This document shows, piece after piece, positions 9,091 to 17,888 of a DNA stretch of 64,000 nucleotides. The stretch's first letter is position 1. Every line of letters starts with the position of its first letter. The stretch comes from Adiantum capillus-veneris (Eukaryota > Streptophyta > Polypodiopsida > Polypodiales > Pteridaceae). A program made the translations under genes and the position numbers. The DNA lies in the NCBI GenBank assembly GCA_014529385.2, contig CM043960.1, forward strand, positions 78,478,332 through 78,542,331. The letters run 5' to 3'. The notes under the pieces are model-generated. The model was not told the origin of the DNA. It was given only the letters and a program-made list of their open reading frames with translations, and ran no database searches.

Positions 9091-10674
9091 AAGCATGGCA
9101 TAGAGGAGATCCTTGTGGTGAGTTTGGTGAGTCTCCTCCTCTTGGATTTCAACCAAGGAAGCTCTAGGAGGATCTTGGTGGTTGTTCTTTTGGGGACAAG
9201 CGCAGTACGCATGCCCTTGTTCATCGCACTTGAAACACGGGTTATCCTTACGATAACGCTCAAGCTCTTCAGGAGAGAGTTTATTCTTACCTTTGTAAAC
9301 TCCCTTCTCTTTAGCTTTGTTGGAGTTGCCCTTAGGAGACTTTTGGACATTGTCCTTCCCCTTAGGCTCATTGGAACCCTTATTTTCCGGGGGCTTATTA
9401 TTTCTTTTTGCCCCCGTTTGGAAATTGATTCGAGAGGCGATCATAGTGTGGTGTATTACCGCCGATATGGTACGTGGTCTTTGGGAGTTGACATACTCCG
9501 CCATTTCTTCGGTTAAGCCCGCACAAAATTGTTGCTTTTGCTCTCCAAAATCCAACTTTTTGAAGACAGTGGCTTTGAGTTGTAGGTCCCAAAACTTGTC
9601 TACATATTTGTGGATAGATTCATTGGGAGAGAGCTTTAAGCTTCGCCATTCGGTGAGTACTTTGTCTTTGGCATCGGTGGCCAAAAACTGCTTCATAATG
9701 GAATCTCTTAAAGCTTTCCATGTTCGTGGAGCTTCACCGTTGGCTCGTAGGCTAGACCACCATTGTCTGGCGGACTTTTGAAAGTGCATAGCTACATGGT
9801 GTAGCTTAGAGGACTCCGTGAAGCCCTCATCTCCAAACGCCGCATCAAATTGTTGGATAAAGACCAAGACTTTGTCCGTAGCACCAAAGGTACCATCATA
9901 GGTAAGGAAAGAGATGCTCTTCCCTCCTTCTTTGAATTTCTTCAACTTGGACGACCTCTTCCATGCGGCATAGGATTTCCTATGACCTCTTCTTTTTGAT
10001 GGTTCAAAGGTTGCACCATCACTTTCTTCAGAAGGTGAAGAATTTGAAGAAGGTGGAGAAGAGGGTGACCTCTTTCTCGCCATTTTCTTGTCTTGATCTT
10101 TGTCGTCTTCACCATAGCTTTCATAAGAGGAAGAGGATGAAGAAGAGGGTGTCCTCTTTCTCGCCTTTTTCTTCTCTTGCTTTTTATCATCCCTCTTTGA
10201 ATTATGGCGTGGAGAAGAGTGTGATGGTCTTCTCCGCTTTGGTGGTGATGGAGAGCGTTTAGCCCGCCGTCTTCGTGGAGCCATCTCCGCCGAGGTGGCG
10301 GGAGACTCGCTTCTTTCTCGTTCCTTTGGTGGAGGCTCTTGAGTTCCGATTTGGGAAGGAGATGCATCATCAAGAAGTAAATTCTTGAGCCCTTCATATG
10401 GATTCTCTTCTTCTTCCCGAATCGGAGAGAGACCTCTTTTGGTAGTCTCACAAGGAGGCTTCCTAGGTGTTCTCTCGTCATGGTGATGAGCTTCGAGAAT
10501 CCCGTGAGCATGGAGCTGCCGTTGCACTTCACTTTGGAGAGATGGATTGCCCATGGCTTGTTGAAGCCTAGAAACAAGATAGTTAACAAGCATTGACGCA
10601 TCATTAGTAGCTTGCTCATGAGCAAAATCAAAGTTATCAACATTAATTTCACTCTCTTTACTATTGTCAGCCAT
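9079..10674 (-). CDS. gag: Ty3-II Gag, intact, with RS-like domain
   Basis: An uninterrupted 531-residue frame starts from ATG (MADNSKESEINVDNFDF). Residues about 105-230 are Arg/Ser/Lys-rich with runs such as KRSPSPPKRRRPSHSSPR and a Ser tract, resembling the RS regions of splicing factors. The Gag core follows (FGATDKVLVFIQQFDAAFG, ARQWWSSL, KQFLATDAKDKVL). One CCHC zinc knuckle, CFKCDEQGHAYCAC, sits near residue 480. Gag packages the element RNA in cytoplasmic particles. The frame ends 31 codons after the knuckle, and pol opens in the -1 frame across the stop. This is the only full-length Gag of this family in the window; its RS-like region aligns with the broken, shorter one in Ty3-I. Confidence 0.9.
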   Translation of the reverse strand: MADNSKESEINVDNFDFAHEQATNDASMLVNYLVSRLQQAMGNPSLQSEVQRQLHAHGILEAHHHDERTPRKPPCETTKRGLSPIREEEENPYEGLKNLLLDDASPSQIGTQEPPPKERERSESPATSAEMAPRRRRAKRSPSPPKRRRPSHSSPRHNSKRDDKKQEKKKARKRTPSSSSSSSYESYGEDDKDQDKKMARKRSPSSPPSSNSSPSEESDGATFEPSKRRGHRKSYAAWKRSSKLKKFKEGGKSISFLTYDGTFGATDKVLVFIQQFDAAFGDEGFTESSKLHHVAMHFQKSARQWWSSLRANGEAPRTWKALRDSIMKQFLATDAKDKVLTEWRSLKLSPNESIHKYVDKFWDLQLKATVFKKLDFGEQKQQFCAGLTEEMAEYVNSQRPRTISAVIHHTMIASRINFQTGAKRNNKPPENKGSNEPKGKDNVQKSPKGNSNKAKEKGVYKGKNKLSPEELERYRKDNPCFKCDEQGHAYCACPQKNNHQDPPRASLVEIQEEETHQTHHKDLLYAMLGER

Positions 10675-11072
10675 TCTAACAACTTTTAGGTGTAAACTTT
10701 TTAGGTGTACTTTGGCACTTCAAGCCCTAGTTGCTACTCCTCTTTACCCCTTTAGATAAAGCACTCAAGCTACTGTACCCGTAGCTCGAATACCATTAAT
10801 TGCAAGGAATAGAAGAGAGGGTCTTTCGACACCAAAACAGCACCGGCTCCTGTCAAGCTTCTAATAGCTCAATAGTGGTTAAGCCGTAGGCAAGCCCCAT
10901 AGGACTCCACTATTAAGACCATAGCTCTCGACGGTGATGCCTCGTTAACTGCACGAAGGCAGGCGCATTGCAAGGCTTAAAAATCCCTATTCTACTTACT
11001 CACAGGCAATTAATAATACCAACCATTTGTAGCTAGCTTGAGGACCTCCCTTCTTGAGCAAGAAAAGAGAAA

Positions 11073-11091
11073 CCTTGAGCTCTGATACCAA
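11073..11091 (-). other. Ty3-II primer-binding site
   Basis: On the minus strand TTGGTATCAGAGCTCAAGG follows the LTR end immediately. It matches the complement of plant initiator tRNA-Met. Confidence 0.9.
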
Positions 11092-12658
11092 TGTAACATT
11101 TAATGGCCTAATAACTTATGTGTAGCAGAAATTAGCATGAACATAGTGGGCATTTCATTAGAATATATTCCTAATGAGAATTACAAGAGTGCTTGGGTGG
11201 AGAGAGCAACAAAAAGCATAACACCTAGTTAGATAGCATCGACAATACTTTCAAAAGAGAGAGCAATTAAGCTATTGACAACAATTGAGGACCGGATTTT
11301 CATGGAGCCGGTCCCCCCTCCAAAAGGCTTTGTATTATGGTTTCTCCTATCAAGAGAGACATTGTACAATACAATTCTTTGTGTTCCTTCAAGACTAGCT
11401 AGTGCAATGAAGATGGAAACTTCATGCACTAAGCAAAACACTTAACAAACACAACTTGAATTATCCCCGTTCTCAGACCCAAGACCTCACACACCTTCGA
11501 AGATGGTGAGAGCTAGCAGGGTATGAGAGTAGATTGAGAGGAAGAAGGAGTATCTTACGAGAAAGATGTACATCTCCTCACATAATCACCCATATGTAGC
11601 ATAGCTTAGCTTAGTAATTAGCTTGGTAGAGGAGATGAGCATGCATTGAAGCTTGGCTCTTGGTTGGATTTGCATCCACATGCCAAGAGAGTGTTGATGT
11701 AGGCTTCTATCTCACAAGCTTGGAGTAGGTGATGAGTTCTCTATTAAATCTTGGGAAGAGATAGTCTTCTCTTTCTTCACACATGAGCCTGTGTGAGTGT
11801 GTTTGTGATAATGCCTTGCAAAAATCAGCCCCCTCTCTCTCTCTTGGGCAAGCCCTCTTGCTAAATGCTCTTCCTGAAGCCTCATTGGCCCTCCCCAAGT
11901 CAAGCCAATTACAATTAAGCAGCATAAGTGATAGCCTTCTGACGTGTGTCCCCCTTTCCCCTTTTGTGAGAGCTTTAGGTAATTAAATAATTAAACTAAA
12001 CTCTCATTGGACCCCTTTGCCTCTTGGCCAATAGGAATCAGGCAAGCCATGGGGCTCCTGAATGCTCATTGGACCCCTTGGGAGACTGCCCAATAGTCTT
12101 CTAGGAGACTTAATTCTCATTGGTTTCTTTTATTAAATGTTTTTAAATTAATTAAACTAGATTTACTCTAGCTTAATTTTCATTGGTCCACTTCAAGGGT
12201 CATCCAATAGAAATTGGGCACACCTTGTGGGCATCTGGCCTAGGGAGCTAACATGTGTCCCTCATTCCCTTTGTGTAAAGGGAGCCTCTGTGTGTGTGTG
12301 TGGCTTTCTCTCTCATCCCCTACCTTTAGGGCTCGCCCCCTCCCATGTAGGGATGTGCAAAGACTTTTACGGCACACACAAAGCATCCAATTTTCCCTAG
12401 GGTTGACCTTTGGACACAACCTTTGAATTTTGGAACCTTAGCATTTTGGAAGTCTTAATGGGCTGAACCTTAGGGTCTTTTTAGCCCATTGTTGCACATG
12501 GCTCTTTTGCATATGGCCCCCCCTTTGGATCCCTACTGTGGCCGGTCTGCTATCTTAACCAATATTCTAGCTTTTTCTCCCCTGGCCTTCCCCACATTAA
12601 ATGATCAGTTTAATATGAGAAAATCATTTAGGAGAATTAGATATTGATTATTATGACA
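11092..12658 (-). repeat. Ty3-II 5' LTR
   Basis: A 1567-bp partner of 5016-6587 with only scattered differences. Both carry TG...CA ends, CTCTCTCTCTTGGG-type runs and the CCAAT modules. The right edge ATGACA is followed by the duplicated ATTGA. Confidence 0.92.
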
Positions 12659-13151
12659 ATTGAGATGCTTGAGGTGCTTGTCATGCTTGAGATGCTAGGG
12701 TTGTACTTGAGGTGAGAACCCAGTCCAAGCTTGAGGGGCTTAAGAGCCAAAATTGTGGTGAGAACTAGGCCCAAGGTTGAGGGGCTTGAGGTGGCACAAA
12801 AGTCAAATTGAATCCCTACAAGGAGTTGGCAAGCCATGCAAGAAGGGGGGGTGGTTCCTTGACCACTCTCTCTCCCAAAGGGCAACCCTTGCCCAAGGGG
12901 CAAGTAGGACACATGCCAAGCCCCCAGCTAGGTTACCCTCATGGTGTGCCTAAAGCCTATTGGTTGGCCTTCCACGGGGTCCAATGATAATTTACAAGAT
13001 TTAATTAATTATTTTTACATTTATCAAGTCCTCTCTCTCAAAGGGGAAAGGGGGACACTTGTCCCAAGGCTACCCTTGTTATTTGATTTACCTCCTTCTT
13101 GTGAGCGGCTAGGCCTAGAGGGGTCCAATGAGCTTCAAGCATGAGCTACAA

Positions 13152-13182
<31 letters not shown>

Positions 13183-13905
13183 GTCGACCAAAGCAAGTAG
13201 GGGGCCTGCTTAGGGGGTATACTCTCCCACACACACTCTCATTGTGTGAAGTGCAAAGTGAAAGATCTCACTCTCCTTCTCCAAGCCAGTAGAGAGGTTG
13301 AGAGCCTACACCAACACTCTTGGCTATGGAGTGCAAATCCAACCAAAAGCCATGCTTCAATGCTTAAGCTTGCCATCTTCATTACTATGCTATTATGTAT
13401 GCTAGCAAGAAGGGTGATGATAAGTGAGGAACTAATTCTTTCTCCTATGAAATGTTTCTTCTTCCTCTTCCCTACCCTCATTTTGTGCTAGCTCTCTCCA
13501 CCTTCGAAGGTGTTTGAGGTCTTGGGACTGAGGCTTGGGATAGTTAATTCTTTCCACAAAGTTTATGTTATGCTTGTGATGCATGAAGCTTTCCATATTC
13601 ATTGCATCACCTAGGTCACAAGGAACACAAAGATTGTATTCTAACAAGTCTCTCTTGATGGGAGAAACCATAATACAAATGCCTATTGGAGGGGGGACCG
13701 GCTCCACCTAAATCCGGTCCTCAACTGTTGTCATGTTCTCTAAATTCTCTCTCTTGCAAAAGTATTGTTCATGCCAAGTTAACTAAATGTTGTGTTTATG
13801 TTGCTAACTTCAATCATGTTCACCCGCTATGCTCACAAAGTAATTTCTCAAAAGTACTCTCTCTAATTTTCGCTACTCTCAAGTTAATAGGCCAATTCCA
13901 TTACA
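12659..13905 (+). repeat. Ty3-I 3' LTR, second part
   Basis: This continues 4886-5015 after the Ty3-II insertion and matches 1160-2396. It ends CCATTACA. It includes a 30-base poly(G) run at 13152-13181 and an ATTGG...CCAAT pair at 12959-12985 with 22-nt spacing. Confidence 0.88.
13152..13181 (+). repeat. poly(G) run of 30 in LTR
   Basis: Counterpart of 1627-1671 but 15 bases shorter, so the run has changed length since the two LTRs were made from one template. Confidence 0.95.
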
Positions 13906-14040
13906 TCCATGTGACCATAGACAGGATAAAATATGAGAGAGAGAGAGAGAGAGAGTTAAATGTGAGTGAGATAAGATAAAAAATAGAGGCCATAGAGTGG
14001 GGGTATATTCAAATGGTATGTTAACTCTCTCAAAAGGGTC

Positions 14041-14071
<31 letters not shown>

Positions 14072-14079
14072 TGAGTAGG
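13906..14079. other. right flank of Ty3-I with two (GA)n arrays
   Basis: The pre-insertion flank, continuous with 1-828. GA arrays lie at about 13934-13955 and 14046-14072. No gene is seen; minus-strand frames entering it from the RT to the right become Ser-Leu repeats. Confidence 0.6.
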
Positions 14080-15210
14080 TGACATATTGCATGAAAGTCT
14101 ATGAACGAGTTCAAGGACGAGTACATAATAAGATACACCATGCCAAGACAGTTTTTTAATGCTACCTTATGTGGACGATTACTCTTCCTTTTGACATATT
14201 CAATCAGGCCCAGGTGCAAATTGTCTCTTTTCCAAGAGAATTTTGTGACATACCTTCCAGTTAATGGAGAAAGAAGTGATAGCTCTATATTCAAAAAACC
14301 TGTTTTAGTAACAACATTATTCTCGGTTCTATTCATGCATTCCATAAAGGTAGGTTCAATCCTAAGAGTGTCGAGATAGATTAGTGGTATGCATTGTGCA
14401 AAAATGGGATTGTTTGAACTCAATAAATCATCCATATACCTATAGGTATGTCGAAACAGTGTTAGATCAATAGTGGTGTCCATTGTCTCTAGTTGTTTAA
14501 GTATCCGTCTATACTCAAAAAAGGCTAGGTAAAGATTGCACATGACTGGTGAACATAAGAATCCCATAGGGATACCATGGATCTGCTGAAAGCATTGATT
14601 CCCTAGCAAAACAAAGCAATTCTGAAATAGCCATTCAATAATCTTTATTAAATCACATAGATTATAGTGAGTAGGTGGTCCCTTATGTGTGTTTTTACCC
14701 ATCTAGGACTCCGAGCAAGTGAAATGGCGTGATGTCCCATCCCATTCTGCCTTCCAAAAACCATTTTACTAATCTGTTGTAGGACAGAAAGAATCCCATA
14801 ATGCTCAAAAAGTGATATGTTTTCATAGCACTGTGTGATATCAGCTCTTAAAACATGGAAAAGATGCACTGTGGAAGATTAATGAATACTTCAGTCACGT
14901 TTTTTACTAGCCAAAATTTATTCACCTGAAGTCCTGTGAAGTTTTTAACTGCTATTATTTTTTCTTCGCAAATGTTATTGAAATTAGTGAGAATGAGATT
15001 GAGGCAGGCAGTGATTACATTTGTGGCGTGTAACATAATACAATTGGAGGCATTCGAAATCCACTTGAACTTGTGCTTGTGACTCTTATACATGGGAAAA
15101 AGTAGGGGCAATTTAGAACTATGAGTGTCTAGTTTAAAGTGACTAAGTGAAGTACCCAGGTATCGTTGTTGGGCGCATTTCTGACACCCCTTTTTTGTAA
15201 ATTTGTACAT
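14080..15210 (-). pseudogene. PLE reverse transcriptase, frameshifted
   Basis: Three overlapping frames make one RT. The first (15210-14848) has YLGTSLSHFKLDTH, LPLLFPMYKSHKHKFKWISN and a fingers-like block. The second (from about 14869) has the motif A region HVLRADITQCYENI. The third (from 14702) has NQCFQQIHGIPMGFLCSPV (motif B) and the catalytic YRYMDDLLSSNN (motif C). The thumb-like end SNRPHKVALKNCLGMVY and SLNSFIDFHA follows. Joins need two small frameshifts, near 14860 and 14700. The RT would copy the element RNA at a target end. The catalytic Asp residues are all present although the frame is broken. Confidence 0.82.
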
Positions 15211-16086
15211 ACGGACATGAATCTCGATGTCAAAAGTGTGTGGGGTTTTTAGCTTGCTTTAGCAAGCACATGTACATGCACTGCAAGTCGCTAGTCTAGT
15301 GACAGCTGTCGGGATACTGTAAGTGCCCGTGAGTGAGTTTTTTGAAGTGATCCTTGTATATAACTTAAACTCATGTACAAACTTAAAAAATTTCAGCCAA
15401 ACATCAGAAATTTGTAGGTTTTAGCTCGTTGTGTCTCCTTGGTGCTGTTGGATGCAGTTTTTTGCCCCGACTAGCCTTCTCTACGTGTAGTCGTGCTAGG
15501 ACAGCTTTCTGTTTGCGTCATTTTTTCTCATGGCGGTGTATGGAATCAATTTTGTTCATCTTCATCTTTCTTGCCAGTCATTTTTCAATATTTCTCTCAA
15601 GCTTTAAAGTGCCCCAATTGGAGTTGTGCTCATCAGGTTACGACTAGTTCTCTGCAGGTTATGGCTATGGCAGCCTAGTGGCAAATTGTGTGTACACAAA
15701 TTCGGAGGGCATGTATCTATGAATTGTGGAATTGATGTTGAAGTTGTGGGTTTGTGATGTTAAATTGTGAAAGGAGAGGCTCTTGTCTTCATATGCATTG
15801 GTCGGCATGTGTTGTAAATCCGTGCTTTGAGACAGGGTTTTGCTCCTATGTGACATATTCTCTTGGGTGGGCGATGGCTAGTAAATTCCCAAGGGTCTAC
15901 TCCTATTGGACTTGTGGTGTTTCAAAAGCTTTTGGTGTCTTGTAGTTCTCTTTCAACGCTCTTGGGTGACATCGCTATAGAGGTGTTCTAGTTTGCTTGT
16001 TTCCCAACATCGTATGGCTTCTCCTGGACACATTCTCGATAGCAGGAATTTTGGTCCTTTAAGTCTAGACTCGATCGCTATCTTGG
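15211..16086. other. non-coding stretch interrupting the PLE
   Basis: About 0.88 kb between the PLE N-terminal block and the RT. No PLE homology is visible and all minus frames have many stops. It contains a cluster of perfect palindromes at 15252-15310. It may be an insertion that replaced the part of the element following the DKAP motif. PLEs can keep introns, but I find no convincing splice pair here. Confidence 0.45.
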
Positions 16087-16617
16087 CTAAGTGTTTGCAG
16101 ATAAAAGTGGGTATTGAGGGGCTTTGTCAAGTCCTACCACAAACCAATTTTGTTTTAGTTTACTTACCATAGAAAACAGTGAAGGAGAGAGCCATGTTGT
16201 TTCCTGGCTCACCCATGCAGGTGGGATTGGCCCAATACATGTTTGAAAGTATGAGAATAATGAATCAGAAAGTCTAGTATGTTGTAGACTATCTAAACTC
16301 AATACCTTGGCTATGTCAGCCAAGCAGGTACGTAGTGCGGCAAAAGCCAAGTGTGGGTTTAGTGGTTGGAGTGGGATATGATCCAGACCTTTACTTAATA
16401 GTTCTTTGATTTCTTTTGAACCAATTAAAGACAGATCGGTAGTGCATACGTGTTGCCCAAAATTATCGAAATTAGAACAGTAGTTTCTAAAAGGAGAACA
16501 CATACAAGATGGTTGTTTGTCAGACGTCAAAAATTCTATAGAATACACAAAATTCTTCAAAGGGTCAAAAGTCCAACCAAAAGTCAGTTCATCTAACATG
16601 TATGTACTGCGAAACAC
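16087..16617 (-). pseudogene. PLE N-terminal conserved block
   Basis: The frame has a Cys-rich segment PSCMCSPFRNYCSNFDNFG followed by QHVCTTDLSLIGSKEIKELLSKG. This is the pattern of the conserved region upstream of PLE RTs (H-V-x-T-x-D-L-x-I ... LLxKG). It ends NWFVVGLDKAPQYP, corresponding to the VVPxDKA block that opens the PLE RT domain. The frame opens with GTG just after a stop, so a frameshift separates it from the upstream frame. Confidence 0.75.
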
Positions 16618-16703
16618 TCATTGAAAAGCATATTGTATTAAACACTTTGGTGTAAATAGATCAAAAATCCGATTCGTAAAATGGCAATGAACAATTCGCT
16701 TCT

Positions 16704-17861
16704 TTAGATAATCTTCTTTGCACAGAAACAACTTTCCAGAAGTAGTTCAATTAATTTGAAAGAGCAATAACATTTCTTGATAGGGAGATTCTTTTCTCTT
16801 CCATTGACATAGCTTCTAGCTTTATTACGTCCTTCAGAGGACCCAGGTGTAGAAGAGAGGGATAAAAAGGAGGTGATAGAGTGTGAAGCGGAACTAGTCA
16901 GCAGAGGCCTTTTAAGGGTGGGAGACTCCTCTGCATCAAGTGAAGGTTTGAGATGGGATAAAATATGTTTGATACCTTTAGAAGCACTAAGATTTGAAAG
17001 TAAATGACTAGGTGCATCTAATTTCAACTCCTTCAGAGCCTCATACATGAAATTCCTAAAGTGAAGATATGCAATTTGGGTTCATACAGCTTCCTTAGCT
17101 TGATCACCAAGCCAAGAATAGATCATAGGTAGAAAATGCTCCTCTCTGTGTGATGGGAAGAGGTCCTCCAGATGGTTGAGAAGGAACCAAATCGGATGAT
17201 CAAACCAGAGGATGTTGCTTTCACAATCAGCTTTTGCATCCAAAGCTTTGCATGCACACTTGATGTAGGGACGGTAGATGTTCCCTATTGACTCAAAATA
17301 GAATTCACTACTTTGTTTAGAAAAGGTCATAGTCCCCTTGGTTCTGACATAAATGCCAGATAAGACAGGGCATTTCCTAGAATCCAAGAAGTGCATACCG
17401 GAAGGTGCTTTTATGACATCACCTTTGTCCAAGAACTGAACTCCTTTGAGGGTCTCCAGTCGACAGTCTTCACTAGTAGAGGCTGGTAGAGCTGCAAGAA
17501 AAACCCAAGTCTCAATAGAGATGGGTGCAACAAAAGCTTTATTATGAAGTTCCCAAAGCTGATGGTCAAGCTCAATTTCTTCAATGGCAATCTGCCTAGG
17601 AGGGAGGAAAGGAAAACATTTAGAGACTTTTGGAACCATATCAAGTAGAGATGTTTCACTTGACGAGCTGAGTCCTTTTTGAAAGCTTTTAATTGCTTCC
17701 AAAGCCACGTCATCCCTATAGAAAAGGCCTTTTGGAGCCTTAGCAGGATCAAACGATTTAGTGGTAGCAAAACAAGAAGTAAGGCCACAAAATTTCCTGA
17801 TAAAGTTAGACAAGTCAGCTCCCTTAGCCGAGAACTGTAACAGATCTGATTTATGACTCAT
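16704..17861 (-). pseudogene. unrecognised N-terminal ORF of the PLE
   Basis: The first ATG is at 17861 (MSHKSDLLQFSAKGADLSNF), 10 codons inside the open stretch. The frame runs 259 codons to a TGA at 17082-17084 and continues in the same frame, without other stops, to 16704, about 385 codons in all. It contains CKALDAKADCESNILWFDHP, a Ser-rich stretch and a basic segment GRNKARSYVNGREKNLPIKK before a Cys-containing end. I recognise no domain. Position and strand suggest an amino-terminal extension of the PLE protein, but it could be a separate gene fragment carried with it. Confidence 0.55.
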
Positions 17862-17888
17862 TTCAATGGCAGATAGGTTGGAAGCCAA

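Larger units (their letters stand above)
5016..12658 (-). mobile_element. Ty3-II: Ty3 LTR retrotransposon with truncated integrase
   Basis: On the minus strand the order is 5' LTR 11092-12658, PBS, gag, pol and 3' LTR 5016-6587. The two LTRs are about 1570 bp each and closely similar. A perfect 5-bp duplication (ATTGA) flanks the element, so it entered the Ty3-I 3' LTR as a unit. The pol frame has one in-frame TAG and one frameshift. Integrase ends abruptly at the PPT before its third catalytic acid, so the copy could not integrate on its own. Confidence 0.92.
829..13905 (+). mobile_element. Ty3-I: Ty3 LTR retrotransposon, deletion derivative hosting Ty3-II
   Basis: The element has a 5' LTR at 829-2396 and a tRNA-Met type PBS at 2397. 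Decayed gag-PR lies at 2811-4884. The 3' LTR is split into 4886-5015 and 12659-13905 by the insertion of Ty3-II. Flanking bases match on both sides (ATCCA before 829; ACATCCATGT around 13905), consistent with a 5-bp target-site duplication whose exact edge is ambiguous by one base. RT, RNase H and integrase are missing: the frame stops just after PR and passes directly into LTR sequence. The family is the same as, or close to, Ty3-II, judged by the similar Gag start and PR. Confidence 0.85.
14080..17888 (-). mobile_element. Penelope-like element (PLE), decayed
   Basis: On the minus strand the order is an unrecognised N-terminal frame (17861-16704), a PLE-type N-terminal conserved block (16617-16087), a gap, and the RT (15210-14080). 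The RT has the PLE signature of LPLLFPMYKSHK followed by ISNASNC, then ADITQCYENI, HGIPMGFLCSPVMCNLYL and YRYMDDLL. No GIY-YIG endonuclease motif is visible on either side. PLEs lacking this domain have been described in several eukaryotes including a lycophyte; assignment to such a group here is inference. No telomeric repeats or hammerhead-like core were found nearby. The left end touches a (GA)n array and the right end abuts the Helitron fragment. Confidence 0.8.

Noticed and set aside
14080-14110. Telomeric repeats (TTTAGGG)n at the PLE end
   Set aside because: Looked for because endonuclease-lacking PLEs attach at telomeres; only a (GA)n array is present.
15429-15678. Two overlapping plus-strand frames in the PLE gap
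   Set aside because: Short, Cys/Phe-rich, opposite to the PLE and without any support.
15211-16086. Intron within the PLE
   Set aside because: PLEs can keep introns, but no GT-AG pair restores the frame without losing the conserved DKAP block, and expected coding sequence is missing.
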